From Plazaster borealis (Eukaryota > Echinodermata > Asteroidea > Forcipulatida > Labidiasteridae), in NCBI GenBank assembly GCA_021014325.1, contig JAJGQC010000658.1, positions 62,001-126,000 of the forward strand: a stretch of DNA of 64,000 bases, written 5' to 3'. The notes beneath the pieces were generated by a model. That model worked only from the letters and a program-made list of their open reading frames with translations. It was not told the DNA's origin and did not search any database. The stretch's first letter is position 1. Each line of letters opens with the position of its first letter. The position numbers and the translations under genes are program-made. Shown in pieces: positions 59,101 through 62,474 of the stretch.

Positions 59101-59191
59101 GTTCCAGTTTGCGCCACTGAATGACCAAGTCTGTCAATTTCTCTAAATGATCACGGACTGAAACTGCACGGCTAGCATTACTCTCCCATTC
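23007..59191 (-). CDS. MDN1: Midasin (MDN1), 3' third of the gene; overview of 34 exons
   Basis: Midasin is a giant nuclear AAA+ ATPase that strips assembly factors from pre-60S ribosomes: its C-terminal MIDAS domain grips the UBL domains of WDR12/Ytm1 and NLE1/Rsa4 while the motor pulls. Seen here are 34 exons on the minus strand, 5,363 nt in total. They encode the end of the linker, a long Asp/Glu-rich region (about 31.7-39.5 kb) and the MIDAS/VWA domain ending in PETLSDALRQWFEL..stop. Exon order, splice phases and peptide order match animal midasins throughout. The N-terminal region and six AAA+ modules are absent and must lie above 64 kb, or the copy is partial. Three exons (E12, E25, E30) each need one base added or removed to stay in frame. 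Exons are numbered here from the first one visible (E1); introns are filled with repeats listed separately. Confidence 0.95.
24613..24766. mobile_element. Degenerate MITE, GCTTTATGA..TTGGACC type
   Basis: Carries cttaccttccttagtag, accgaccaaagta, gttaagcaacattttgtgcttaac and ends ctttatgacattggaccct. It lies directly against the donor of exon E33 in the intron. Confidence 0.5.
24773..24985 (-). CDS. MDN1: MDN1 exon E33, VWA domain
   Basis: Acceptor CCCATCTTAG, donor GTTAGC. Contains SQLLLVVSDGRGLFLEG, with the MIDAS aspartate in SDGRG, and ANVFLVFLALDNPENK. 213 nt, phase 0. Confidence 0.97.
25572..25905. mobile_element. MITE with TIRs of about 105 bp
   Basis: The arms match inversely over about 105 bp: TTAAA-GAG-AAGGGAAATG outermost, then TTTTGTGATGTACTCATT, GAGTCCTCATGTGAGTGG, ACAAGTCTCTAACCT and AAAATGGTGTA. 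The core holds no frame. Related single arms occur at about 43440-43590 and 45025-45205. Confidence 0.85.
26019..26133 (-). CDS. MDN1: MDN1 exon E32, VWA domain
   Basis: Acceptor GATTTGTAG, donor GTAAGC. Peptide SFGESVQLLHPFHEQFTDQS, then FSQTKTKIGQ. One of the most conserved stretches of midasin. Ends in phase 0. Confidence 0.97.
26305..26400. repeat. Dispersed repeat related to 33115-33300
   Basis: The string taacatttttaaagactctc, then catcaccacaaataaagaac and gtgggtctgggtttcccctt, recurs with few changes at 33180-33250. Confidence 0.6.
26500..26573 (-). CDS. MDN1: MDN1 exon E31, VWA domain
   Basis: Acceptor TTCACACAG, donor GTAGGG. Peptide LAFESLAVISNALTWLEAGE, then LAVC, nearly identical in pattern to LAFESLAVIGNALTLLEVGQ. 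74 nt, leaves 2 nt. Confidence 0.95.
27180..27448 (-). mobile_element. tRNA-headed SINE
   Basis: On the minus strand it starts TGGCGTGTTGTGGCTGAGTGG (A-box region), has CAGACTCGAGCTCTGG as anticodon arm, GGTTCGAATCC as B box at about 27368-27378, then the family body CACTTGTGTCCTTCAGCAA, and extends into the degenerate ccagaaatactgggcaaacc tail. No intact tRNA. Confidence 0.8.
27701..27874 (-). CDS. MDN1: MDN1 exon E30: MIDAS motif, with a one-base frame break
   Basis: Acceptor TTACCAAG, donor GTAAGA. After RGDF the frame must shift by one base (a missing C near 27862-27868, TTCGAAC for expected TTCCGAAC) to read TGKRINMRKVIPYIASG, IWLRRTKPSKRQYQI and AVDDSSSMADNRSRQ. DDSSSM is the metal-binding DxSxS loop of the MIDAS/VWA domain. 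Confidence 0.92.
28764..28879 (-). CDS. MDN1: MDN1 exon E29
   Basis: Donor GTAGAT; the acceptor (GACCGGAAG) has a weak pyrimidine tract but is fixed by phase. Peptide EREAQETWHRYESLTSGLA, then RDLCEQLRLVLEPTRASKL, matching the QRLCEELRLILEPTQAAKLK block in front of the MIDAS domain. Leaves 2 nt. Confidence 0.92.
28925..29100 (+). mobile_element. tRNA-like SINE head
   Basis: Contains ggccgagtcatctaacaggg, a hairpin ATCTGCT..AGCAGAT and ggatttgaatcccacc as degenerate B box. Diverged. Confidence 0.45.
29735..29907 (-). CDS. MDN1: MDN1 exon E28
   Basis: Acceptor TTATAACAG, donor GTAAAT. Peptide QGSTIHTTFDLLSHDAM and EELEALRLEMEQQLSML correspond to ESTIHTAHQFL and ELRQELERQLEMW. Returns to phase 0. 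Confidence 0.93.
30115..31523 (-). mobile_element. tRNA-headed SINE, split by a DNA transposon
   Basis: The head is at the right (31440-31523, with gggattcgaacccacactct) and the tail at the left (30115-30358, with cttatatagtgcc and accagaaacaccgggcaaac). The two halves are separated by the 1,011-bp element at 30359-31369. Body strings match the SINE copies at 27.2 and 57.5 kb. Confidence 0.8.
30359..31369. mobile_element. hAT-like DNA transposon, non-autonomous, 1,011 bp
   Basis: Termini CAGGGTGCGAAATTAA and TTAATTTCGCACCCTG are perfect 16-bp inverted repeats, followed by subterminal GGTTGCCC/GGGCAACC palindromes at both ends. It is flanked by a 5-bp direct repeat CATGG (30354-30358 and 31370-31374), as reported for some hAT groups. 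A minus-strand frame (30310-30849, with SLLKFGFTLGKTPVRD) runs through the left end and shows no catalytic motif, so it is perhaps a transposase remnant. The superfamily is inferred from TIR and TSD only. Confidence 0.75.
31705..31840 (-). CDS. MDN1: MDN1 exon E27
   Basis: Acceptor TTATTCAAG, donor GTAGGG. Peptide ESGKIESVPGSKIKAGERRA to AVDGTASG. Fits the low-conservation end of the acidic region. Leaves 1 nt. Confidence 0.85.
31990..32115 (+). repeat. Dispersed repeat, AGACTGTGCAAGT..GGTCC type
   Basis: The strings tagactgtgcaagtattgca, gggacccgttaaagtg, gcattaaagcattgacgtgg and gtggtcccaa recur at 41008-41110 and in part at 41860-41930. Confidence 0.55.
32247..32600 (+). mobile_element. 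Full-length tRNA-Leu-derived SINE
   Basis: Head TGTCGTGGCCGAGCGGTC (A box 32256-32266), anticodon arm CCGGACTTAAGCTCCGG (loop as in tRNA-Leu with anticodon TAA), long variable arm and B box GGTTCGAATCC at 32314-32324. Then ccttgagcaaggcacttaac and a long 3' body ending ggcgatatctcataaataaa. This is the best preserved copy of the main SINE family in the window. Confidence 0.88.
32656..32874 (-). CDS. MDN1: MDN1 exon E26
   Basis: Acceptor TGCTGTTAG, donor GTAAGT. Peptide DLYEHIKDATSRYDTQMMD matches FEHIKQGSDAYDAQTYD; then QLMEEQPMPNQEEEDAG. 219 nt, phase 0. Confidence 0.94.
33115..33300 (+). repeat. Partial tandem duplication
   Basis: gatcaagccccctgaacctc occurs twice, about 118 bp apart, with ttggtctagag in front of both and tgttacatt behind both. 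Confidence 0.65.
33413..33639 (-). CDS. MDN1: MDN1 exon E25, with a one-base frame break
   Basis: Acceptor CTTTAACAG, donor GTAAGA. It enters in phase 0 as KENVGSAESSLQEGHEG. The strongly conserved second half, NYKRQPGQSDAERSLG, then ADERVQKRLRTTETLDD, lies in another frame that has a TGA at 33593-33595. The exon is 227 nt; one missing base between about 33560 and 33610 would restore both the frame and the phase of E26. Confidence 0.87.
33924..34022. mobile_element. 99-bp hairpin element
   Basis: CCAATTTCAAGACTCTGCGT, then ATCACAGAATTCTGCGCTTAC, is mirrored inversely with a single mismatch, around an 18-nt loop. Arms are about 40 bp. Its words (attctgcgcttac, gtaagcgc) are shared with the larger elements at 52.2 and 55.2 kb, suggesting an internally deleted relative. 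Confidence 0.85.
34235..34312 (+). mobile_element. tRNA-Asn-like arm fragment
   Basis: gagctcagttggtagagcgt, then a diverged ttcatccagttcc and caagttttctttgttca, match the right arm of the palindromic elements at 43.9 and 58.5 kb. Confidence 0.6.
34720..34908 (-). CDS. MDN1: MDN1 exon E24, acidic
   Basis: Acceptor TTCAATACAG, donor GTAAAG. Peptide DEDGDEPIPEDSSADYKP to SEEEKNKE. 189 nt, phase 0. Confidence 0.88.
35093..35253. mobile_element. 161-bp palindromic MITE with 42-bp perfect TIRs
   Basis: GGCCCTTTTCGAAACGACCG, then GCTTCGGCTTTGGATTCGGCT, is repeated exactly in inverse at the right end. It is flanked by TCA on both sides (possible 3-bp duplication). The perfect match of the arms suggests recent insertion or ongoing homogenisation. 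Confidence 0.9.
35324..35604 (-). CDS. MDN1: MDN1 exon E23, acidic
   Basis: Acceptor TTTTTTAAG, donor GTTGGT. Peptide begins DETNPFDIETKLPDEKE (the NPLEIKEKPEE region) and is then almost entirely Asp/Glu/Gly-rich to GVGVEPQ. Low sequence conservation is normal for this part of the family. Returns to phase 0. Confidence 0.92.
35756..35906 (-). CDS. MDN1: MDN1 exon E22, acidic
   Basis: Acceptor ACCCTCTAG, donor GTTAGT. Peptide DFNDDEVDPRKANEPPEAP, then PDDLDIPDDLNLDGG, matching ENEVDPYHG..ALDLPDDLNLD of vertebrate midasin. Leaves 1 nt. Confidence 0.95.
36539..36999 (-). repeat. 57-bp tandem array of splice-donor-bearing units, 8 copies
   Basis: The anchor ccagtttgac starts at 36575, 36632, 36689, 36745, 36802, 36858, 36914 and 36971 (56-57 bp apart). 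On the minus (sense) strand each unit reads TGATTTGAG|GTAARGC or close to it, the same GAG|GTAAGC as the donor of exon E21, which the array abuts. It lies wholly in the intron between E21 and E22, which join in phase without it. Confidence 0.93.
37000..37109 (-). CDS. MDN1: MDN1 exon E21, acidic
   Basis: Acceptor CTTAACTTCAG, donor GAG|GTAAGC. Peptide GAADDKGDDEKEGKEGEEE to NLEPKDE. Its donor is the apparent parent of the splice-site copies in the tandem array that begins immediately downstream. Ends in phase 0 and joins E22 directly. Confidence 0.9.
37555..37845 (-). mobile_element. TIR element, truncated copy
   Basis: Inverse relative of 41858-42405. Shared strings include taaccggaaacagaggtcaa, tattacattcccaacaacat, ttgacaaaacaaaatc, ccacgtaaaactccatatgg and the terminus gcgcgagactagcacagtct. 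One terminus is missing. Confidence 0.75.
37964..38215 (+). mobile_element. tRNA-headed SINE
   Basis: aggcgtgccattgtcgggtg, caccggactcaagctctggt, gtttcgagtcccgg as altered B box, ccttgagcaagatactttac, and tail cagtgtttctggttcc. Same family as the 32.2 kb copy. Confidence 0.75.
38654..38726 (+). repeat. (AAT)n microsatellite
   Basis: About 24 AAT/AGT units. It sits in the intron just downstream of exon E20 and produces a meaningless poly-Leu or poly-Tyr frame on the minus strand. Confidence 0.95.
38764..38982 (-). CDS. MDN1: MDN1 exon E20, acidic
   Basis: Peptide ESDEDNDEEHEMEKQMGDV, MLDERMWGDEEDEEE, DMVAKDDNQ; donor GTATTG. The 5' edge is uncertain. The strongest acceptor (TTTTGTAG, exon from 38990) puts the peptide out of frame with E19, while the next AG (exon from 38982) keeps it in frame, so I chose that. 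Read-through past the donor enters an (AAT)n microsatellite, giving a spurious poly-Leu/Tyr frame. Confidence 0.85.
39341..39476 (-). CDS. MDN1: MDN1 exon E19
   Basis: Acceptor TTACCACAG, donor GTAAGC. Peptide IQDTKKQGEKEEEEDFSN, then HGIEMSDDFQGKLHDGE, equivalent to AIEMSEDFDGKMHDGE. Leaves 1 nt. Confidence 0.95.
39746..39883 (-). CDS. MDN1: MDN1 exon E18, start of acidic region
   Basis: Acceptor CATTCCCAG, donor GTAAGT. Peptide GFCLPAEFSDELGGEGATDF, then the midasin signature GGIGEGEGMKDVSDQI. 138 nt, phase 0. Confidence 0.97.
40478..40562 (-). mobile_element. SINE head, truncated
   Basis: Minus strand: agcatggccaagcaac, CCAGACTCAAGCTCTGG, gtgtgggttcgaatcc. Only the tRNA-like head remains. 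Confidence 0.65.
40794..40955 (-). CDS. MDN1: MDN1 exon E17
   Basis: Acceptor TTTTTACAG, donor GTAATG. Very well conserved: ILRLVPVLHQYLGLV and TTCKLLSVLLGIFTELAAK. 162 nt, phase 0. Confidence 0.96.
41115..41303. mobile_element. MITE, GGGCCC..TTCATAAAGC family
   Basis: Starts gggccccaacttcaataagc, ends catctttatgaggccc; core ccggcccaaatgccataaag and gcttatcaaagaagtttgc. Confidence 0.7.
41387..41553 (-). CDS. MDN1: MDN1 exon E16
   Basis: Acceptor TTTTTCAG, donor GTAGGA. Peptide EELFNLQDGHLVKHLSSAL, then VMTLDLGHVSKVTGSLLQ, matching the FERLQSGHLTKLLEDD..VSTLHVQKI block. Ends in phase 0. Confidence 0.92.
41858..42405. mobile_element. TIR element of about 548 bp, AATAGACTGTG family
   Basis: Left end AATAGACTGTGcaAGTCTCGCGC, right end GCGCGAGACTatCACAGTCTATT. 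The interior has no frame with transposase features. The right end stops about 28 nt from the donor of exon E15. Confidence 0.75.
42433..42588 (-). CDS. MDN1: MDN1 exon E15
   Basis: Acceptor CGTTCATTAG, donor GTAATA. Peptide GSSELLADFESKSESVL, ASILLVVQSMVK, then acidic GDKEEDQ, equivalent to the IRAILCAIQNLEE segment. A TIR element ends about 28 nt beyond its donor. Confidence 0.9.
43035..43225 (+). mobile_element. Degenerate tRNA-headed SINE
   Basis: cttgtgtcatggccgagtag, gcatcggacttcaattctaa, gagtgtgggttcc, then ttaaccattattgcttct. An internal deletion removed part of the B-box side. Confidence 0.6.
43300..43592. mobile_element. Diverged copy of the 25.6 kb MITE, right arm preserved
   Basis: The right arm matches: acgtgaggctagagacttgt, cccactcacgaggactcaat, aaaatgagtacatcacaaaa, gaccttcctcttta. 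The left arm is eroded. Confidence 0.6.
43629..43864 (-). CDS. MDN1: MDN1 exon E14
   Basis: Acceptor GTTTCCTACAG, donor GTAAGG. Peptide WNDVELLDESVEELQTI, IEQLFSLPQGVG, LEYGHWKRWTVCCIEED, then DEMEM. This corresponds to the ESLF-LPGMEVEQ region of midasin. The frame stays open past the donor, so the 3' boundary rests on the splice consensus and on joining E15 in phase. Confidence 0.87.
43940..44240. mobile_element. Palindromic element made of two tRNA-Asn-like arms
   Basis: 43940-44185 is an inverted repeat from GGGGTTGAACAAAGAAAA to its inverse. Each arm contains a tRNA-like unit: GGCTAGATAGCTCAGTTGGT, AGAGCGCCGGCACGTTAAT (loop ACGTTAA as in tRNA-Asn GTT), degenerate B box, CTCTAGTC pairing with GGCTAGA. 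The right extension acccagtcagtttccc..gtggtttatta is shared with the copy at 58.5 kb. Confidence 0.8.
44690..44815 (-). mobile_element. tRNA-like SINE head, diverged
   Basis: Minus strand: ggtggctggtgcataaagcg, cttacctctcaccatcgtgg, ccctagattgattcctgg. Weak A and B boxes. Confidence 0.4.
44878..44966 (-). CDS. MDN1: MDN1 exon E13
   Basis: Acceptor TTTATTCAG, donor GTGAGT. Peptide ECQTVLETVSQRVLPRASL to LQLMFW. Moderately conserved; placed by frame (phase 0 to 2) and order. Confidence 0.85.
45025..45205. mobile_element. Single arm of the 25.6 kb MITE family
   Basis: Matches the left arm: ttaaagaggggctccaaggtc, ttttgtgattcactcatttt, gtggggaaaaattacaagtc, tcttacctcacgtcaaaatg. No opposite arm nearby. 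Confidence 0.55.
45375..45661 (-). CDS. MDN1: MDN1 exon E12, with a one-base frame break
   Basis: Acceptor GAATTGCAG, donor GTAACC. The entry frame reads RSFLCQLQKLKPS, PPQQSTASWVMTLKGL and GMLLDACPERD, matching midasin, then hits TAG at 45427-45429. The exit frame, RYHQEGDALWVETRNKLQ, also matches midasin and is the one that fits E13 in phase 0. One extra base lies somewhere between about 45429 and 45495. A sequence or assembly indel is most likely; a tiny intron is less likely because no good donor is present. Confidence 0.85.
46389..46435 (+). repeat. C-run, A-run and AT-rich simple sequence
   Basis: A C-run followed by A-rich (AAAT)-like sequence and then tatata. Prone to sequencing error. 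Confidence 0.8.
47024..47205 (+). mobile_element. MITE, GGGCCC..TTCATAAAGC family (first of an inverted pair)
   Basis: ggacccaaattcataaagcc, gcataaaaacttgctaagca, ccagccaaaattcc, gcttaacagctttatgaaat, agggccc. Confidence 0.8.
47276..47469 (-). mobile_element. MITE, same family (second of an inverted pair)
   Basis: Inverse orientation to the copy 70 bp away: gggcccaaattcataaagct, ctttgctaagcaagaaatg, ttttggctggtaacct, gcttagcaagtttttgtgct, tgctttatgaaattatgccc. Confidence 0.8.
47563..47678 (-). CDS. MDN1: MDN1 exon E11
   Basis: Acceptor TTATTAG, donor GTCAGT. Contains ELGVGNIERCKGFTEHLTQL, the counterpart of the conserved MGMGNVERCRGFSAHLMKM. Leaves 2 nt. Confidence 0.95.
48061..48696. mobile_element. 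Harbinger-like MITE, 636 bp, with an internal SINE-like part
   Basis: Ends GGAAGCGTCTCAAAAGTC and GACTTTTGAGACGCTCCC (18-bp TIR, one mismatch), flanked by TAA on both sides, as PIF/Harbinger elements use. Inside, 48085-48335 looks like a separate tRNA-headed SINE (ccccggttcgaatcccactg B box, 3' end in gaaatgaaaaaaatgaaatg). The 205-residue minus-strand frame across it has no recognisable domain. Confidence 0.75.
49037..49145 (-). CDS. MDN1: MDN1 exon E10
   Basis: Acceptor GTTTTGCAG, donor GTACTG. Peptide LNQSEMVRLWEGCQSHF, then VKSIARRAALQMALAVPSK, equivalent to SWDGCQKYFYRSLARHARLN in vertebrate midasin. Returns to phase 0. Confidence 0.93.
49625..49945 (+). repeat. Minisatellite, 30-35 bp units, about 10 copies
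   Basis: Units read cagtggaagtaagtgaaatc, then ttgcagccatttta, alternating between forms with and without a 4-bp AAGT/TAAG duplication. Open on both strands only because of the repeat. Confidence 0.92.
50034..51017 (-). mobile_element. SINE multimer: three direct units plus an inverted partial unit
   Basis: The unit (about 260 bp) begins at about 50031, 50294, 50553 and 50811. Each of the first three contains a minus-strand tRNA-like head: GGTCTAGTTGGTAAGAC, CAAAGGTCGTGGGTTCGAAT, then CCCACCCGAG. 50868-51017 is an inverted, internally deleted unit. The block is flanked by GGAGTGGTTATT at 50022-50033 and 51018-51029. Confidence 0.85.
51044..51158 (-). CDS. MDN1: MDN1 exon E9
   Basis: Acceptor CATAACAG, donor GTGAGT. 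Begins with the midasin motif GLSYRKGLA. A SINE multimer lies only about 26 nt downstream of the donor. Ends in phase 2. Confidence 0.94.
51744..51840 (-). CDS. MDN1: MDN1 exon E8
   Basis: Acceptor TTTTTTACAG, donor GTAAAA. Lys/Arg-rich helix DADKDKQKSQVRRIQQRKRK, then ALADLFRYLTTIG, matching the QKQRALSDLFKHLAKIG block. Ends with 1 nt over. Confidence 0.93.
52058..52107 (-). CDS. MDN1: MDN1 exon E7 (50 nt)
   Basis: A small exon between CTCTAAG and GTAAGG encoding GEIVSGVKELQGLDITK. It continues E6 in frame and matches the FTGEVISSVSELQSL segment of vertebrate midasin. Confidence 0.88.
52183..52418. mobile_element. MITE, GGGCCC..TTTCATGGCTCTGC family, 236 bp
   Basis: Left gggcccgatttcatggctct, right agagccatgaaattgggccc. 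Interior words aaattctgcgcttacgatca and gtaagcagag. Confidence 0.85.
52440..53340 (+). mobile_element. LINE reverse-transcriptase C-terminal fragment, interrupted
   Basis: 52490-52762 encodes MYVRPTFEYTCPVCFSSLSK, SQLECLEILQQKALRIIL and IYSQFGLSPVSL, the pattern that follows the RT palm in CR1/L2-type LINEs (RP..EYA.PVW..SLT..Q...LE..QK.ALRII). It is cut by the foldback at 52763-53200 and resumes in the same frame (TSEMQTNAAQ) afterwards. No RT catalytic motif or endonuclease is left. Confidence 0.75.
52763..53200. mobile_element. Foldback element inside the LINE fragment
   Basis: Arms of about 115 bp are inverted: GTATTCAGTTTG, GTAACACCATG, ATCTACTTTGCTTTGTAG, CTTTGAGAACTTGTCTTGCT, TATTCTACTGCCGC-GAGTAG, ATTTC-GAA. 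A 12-bp direct repeat ACCTCAGAAATG flanks the insertion (52751-52762, 53201-53212). No coding content. Confidence 0.85.
53536..53698 (-). CDS. MDN1: MDN1 exon E6
   Basis: Acceptor TATATGACAG, donor GTAAAG. Peptide SYIGDIPPSAT to VDEFTG, including LLPRMTKLCRSFFKKCPYP, which corresponds to the RLPKLRKRMRKMCLTF..LDQFTG region of vertebrate midasin. Ends with 1 nt over. Confidence 0.9.
53735..54090 (-). mobile_element. Full-length tRNA-headed SINE
   Basis: Minus strand: TGGCGTGTCGTGGCCGAGGGG head, CCGGACTCGAGCTCTAG, gggttcaagtcccgg, ccttaagcaagacacctcac, a long body, and 3' end gcgctatataagaactag followed by ttaattaattaa-type sequence. Confidence 0.85.
54110..54290 (-). mobile_element. Degenerate SINE fragment
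   Basis: cttgctctaggacataaatg, cacaactgggacttaacctg, cactctgaaaacacgagtcc. A diverged head of the same family adjoining the previous copy. Confidence 0.5.
54765..54899 (-). CDS. MDN1: MDN1 exon E5
   Basis: Acceptor GGCACCAG, donor GTGAGT. A poorly conserved linker segment (TELKESSK to TPEVYK), placed by frame continuity (135 nt, phase 0) and position rather than by sequence identity. Confidence 0.8.
55138..55390. mobile_element. MITE, TCATGGCTCTGC family
   Basis: Left gggaccatcatggctctgct, right gcagagccatgaaattgggc. The interior matches the 52.2 kb copy (attctgcgctt..gatcaccattctttgcttac). Confidence 0.8.
55517..55621 (-). CDS. MDN1: MDN1 exon E4
   Basis: Acceptor TTATTTCAG, donor GTACAG. 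Carries the strongly conserved RWNDINFWSVKLAVEKSHKT and KFSKKFE. Phase 0 in and out (105 nt). Confidence 0.95.
56519..56990 (+). repeat. Tandem duplication with (CCGT)n patch
   Basis: gactttttgttaaagttttt, tgttaaagttttcagggt and cattattaccctctgga each occur twice, about 200 bp apart. A (CCGT)n run lies at about 56545-56570. Confidence 0.75.
57177..57286 (-). CDS. MDN1: MDN1 exon E3
   Basis: Acceptor TTTGCAG, donor GTAATG. Peptide LQSILWNLHCYYKQ to PIEKELK, matching the conserved WNLYHYYKQ..PLEKELK block of animal midasins. Ends in phase 0. Confidence 0.93.
57300..57880 (-). mobile_element. Two adjacent SINE copies
   Basis: Heads at about 57540-57600 (degraded: aagtgtcacgggactcaacc) and 57790-57880 (cattagaactcgagtccgat, then accgctcggccacaacacac). 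Tail at 57310 (aatcttatatagtgcccg). Body strings match the 27.2 and 53.9 kb copies. Confidence 0.75.
57991..58301 (-). CDS. MDN1: MDN1 exon E2
   Basis: A large linker exon between ATGTTCAG and donor GTGAGC. The peptide contains CWSACLDTVAYRQ, a low-complexity EEDETEGR stretch and the conserved FMEGSSLGEFSTRLQTLYSF. Joins E1 in frame (AG+G) and leaves 1 nt. Confidence 0.92.
58474..58700. mobile_element. Palindromic tRNA-Asn-like element, second copy
   Basis: GGGGTTGAACAAAGAAAAAT, CTAGAGCAGGATTTGAACCA, ACGTGCCG..GCTCTACCAC, then the inverse arm with GTTGGTAGAGTG, GTTAATCCGGAGGTCGTGG, TTCAAATCCCACTCTAGT. The loop is shorter than in the 43.9 kb copy. Shares the right extension acccagtcagtttccctggt. 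Confidence 0.8.
59097..59191 (-). CDS. MDN1: MDN1 exon E1 (first visible)
   Basis: Acceptor TAACGTAG, then peptide starting EWESNASRA and ending IQWRKLEL, donor GTAGGT. The TDLVIQWRKLEL motif is typical of the midasin linker just before the C-terminal third. Starts in phase 0, leaves 2 nt. The preceding exon was not found in the window. Confidence 0.85.
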
Positions 59192-59574
59192 CTACGTTAG
59201 AGAAAAGAAACACAAACTATGTCAATTTCAAACAATAAACAGCTTAATTTCAAACTTACAGCCAGCAAATTTGATTAGTTTTAATCTGGAGGCTCACTGA
59301 TACTAATACCAATCCTCCAAAGAAATAAATCTGTCTGAAAACTGTCAAGTGCACGAAATAGCATTTGAGGACACCACAAATCAAAGTTGGTTATTTTGAT
59401 TGCTGCAATAAAAATAAGCCTGAATATGAAACACCTGATATCATATTTAACTATCTTTTTTTGTTCTTACTGAAACTTGATAAATTAATTTCAATGAAAT
59501 TTTCACTTGTTGGTTGTATAATGTGTTTTGAATGGAGGAATTGAATGGCTCTCCCATTTTTTAAAAATTGTTTC

Positions 59575-59672
59575 TTATGAGAAATCGTCTAACATCACAA
59601 GGCCCGACGGCCACTTCAAGATGAGGGCTACACTTAACCGATTTGGGCTGTCGACCCAAATCAACTGTCACT
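59575..59672 (-). mobile_element. SINE 3' body fragment
   Basis: Inverse match to 32500-32590: cgtctaacatcacaaggccc, acggccacttcaagatgagg, gctacacttaaccgatttgg, gctgtcgacccaaatcaac. Confidence 0.75.
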
Positions 59673-59944
59673 CGGCATTACGGGAATGCTCCATTAAAGC
59701 CTTTCCGAGTTTGAAGCCCCAAACTCGGAATTCCACATCCTTTTTAATGAACGACTTGTTTACATTTGATCTACGTGTGTCAATAAACTTATTGGATTAG
59801 TAAGAGTTAATCCTCTTAACCAATGTAAGCACTAGGACTGGAAGTTTGTAAAAAATAAATATCATACAGAAGGCCGTTTTCTTCTTCTAAAATCCTAATA
59901 CATTGTTAATATGTACAGAAAGTTAACATAGTTTCATGTTTCAA

Positions 59945-60138
59945 TCATGAAAAAGGACCAAGTACGACCTGAGAACCGATCTTGTACGTCGCCTGCGCTG
60001 CCTCGAAAAGGCCAAGGTACGTGCAGATTGATTTGTACTGATTGTGCATTTGTTGCTTCGTCATGTCGTAGAGCATGGTCATGTCTTGTAAAATGATTAT
60101 GATTGCAACATTTATAAAGAAACTAAGTAAAGATATTT
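59945..60138 (-). other. Short coding-looking open frame of unknown identity
   Basis: Minus-strand frame open from about 60138, with ATG at 60082 and stop at 59945-59947. Peptide MTMLYDMTKQQMHNQYKSIC, then TYLGLFEAAQATYKIGSQ. Codon choice and composition (TACCTTGGCCTTTTCGAGG) look more coding than the surroundings. A possible acceptor (TTTTACAAG) and a weak donor (CAG|GTCGTA) bracket it. I do not recognise the family; it could be an orphan exon, a transposon fragment or chance. Confidence 0.3.
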
Positions 60139-62474
60139 AGTTTATTTGTATACCAATTTGTGTTTTGTTTGATTTAACCCAAAAAGAAAAGCAGTTCGCG
60201 CAATGGTGCACTGCACTATTTTTTCTCTGGCGTAGTTTTATGTACACGTACGACACATGTAAACCCATTGGAGCGGGGCGGAAGGGGTAACGCCACCAAC
60301 GCGCCACCTACGTTGAATATATTCTCATTCAAGACTCACTCGCGATGCGGAACTGGTCGAAGCTCCCCATACAAAACAACGCGAGGTACGCGTACATCCC
60401 TATACGTGTATATGTATGTCTATAGCTCTATGATGTATGTACACATGTACAATGTATACAGCATTTCAATTACGCGGTTGTTAGGATGCTGCATGCTGGC
60501 GGCGGCCGGCCGTGAGACTGCCTGGACGAATTTAATTTATCTGAGGGTGATGTTATCTTCGAATGTTGTTAACTCACCAAATCTTTACACTTGAGAACAA
60601 TCGTAAATGATTTTTTGTTTGCGTTGCTAATTGCTTCATTAATTAAATAATTTAATAAAAAAAAATATATTTAACGTAAACTACATGAAGAACTTCGGCC
60701 CCGTTTCGTGCAGATAATCCCTCACACTGTGTGAGCTGACTGTGGTAAGGCTTGAGTGCACAGCCAGAAATGGGATCATTCATTTACATTGTAAGGGGAC
60801 AAAAGTCCACTTCGTATGAAGTGGCAGCTGGAAGCAAGAGGTTTATTTAAAACAAAAACCTTGCAGTAATTGGGAGTAATAAATCAATTTCATTGAAATA
60901 AATTAAGTCGCATAAAATGTAGAGTAGATTACGGACATTATAAAGAAATATTGAACATAGTTTAAATGATGACAAGAAAATTCATGAAACTTGATTCGTC
61001 AAGATATTCCTGTACATCATTTTACAAAAAAAGACATGAGACCCTTTTACCGATGTGTTGAGTGATAATGTTATGTAGTCCTTTTTTTTTTTGAATTTTT
61101 TTTAATGAAGTATTAGCATTTTTGGCATGCACACCACATATTTTGCAAAAAACACCCCTATTAACTAAATGCACTGATCCAGCCACGTCGAGTGATGTTC
61201 GAGTCGAAGAAAAACACAAAGTTGCACGATTCAAATAGACTTTTGGACATTAAAAACGCTACATTGTTGAATCAAAATGCTTTTTAGATATAAAATTATT
61301 GTTGAGGCATAAAGAATGATTAATTAAAACAGCAAAAAGCTTTGCCAAACGACGTATTCTGCTTCCGAATGAACGCTGTTTGTGCTTCGCGCGGTTTGAG
61401 CAGGTCTAGCTTCCGGCCACATAACCCACTAGCCATATGGCTCGTAGTCCAGACTATGGAGGTCAAGCTCTCCAAAACGGACTTTGTGATTTGACACAAA
61501 AAGTGCCCCTTTTTCCAGTCCACCAATCACAAAACATGTTACAAGGATGGAAAGCTTATTTTTACTAGTTTCATAAACCGTGCGACTTCTAGTGGTGCAA
61601 GCTTGCTAGCGAGTTTGCCATTCAATTTAGTGGGACAACCCCCGCAAAAAATGACAAAATGTGGTGTGACCTCCATAGGAAACTGATTATTTTAGTCAAA
61701 ATACACAATCAAAAAGTGCCCCTCTTTGCTGGCTCTTAATTAGATAAGAAATGCATCGTTTCGAAAGAGGACGCTAGTTCTTCATATGGGCGGCCGTTTA
61801 AGAAGTGTACGTTGCCTCAGAATTAAGATTACCTACGGCAAATGTTCCCGTCCGTCCAACAGACGATCGTTTGCACGTAAACATGTACAGGCAGAAACAA
61901 CTTTCTCAAAAAAACTTCTTAAAAAACGTCAAATAGCTTGAGGATGTACGGACATAAACTAGCCTTGATCACGCTGTGCAAAAGCTTTTTACCCCATTGC
62001 CCGAATAAGATGCCTCTCTCTGCAGCTTCCGAAGATGGTACATGAAGAACCAATGGCAGGACTATAAGTCAACGACTTACATGTATGGATGTACATGTAG
62101 CCTACTCTGTAGTGTATAAAGCCCATATTCACACATGTGTGAAATGGGCTTTATTAATAAGATGGCTGCAGCCCCCCCAAAATACCATGATCCCTTGCTA
62201 GGAATTTTACGAGCGCTGATGTTGTCGCCTTGCATGACTGATTTAGCAAGCTTACATTGTACATCATCCAATATATTTTATAATCATACATAATCATACA
62301 ACCAGAATGTATTTGATAATGCATCAGTAAATCCACAAATCAATTCAACATGCAGGTTACTTGTAAGCTTGGACATTGATGGCAGGGTTTTAAATGGTTA
62401 ATCAAAACTGTTTTCGCTTGTATGCATTACTTTTAATACAAAATCATTCTAAATTATTTTGTTAAAGCGCTAAT

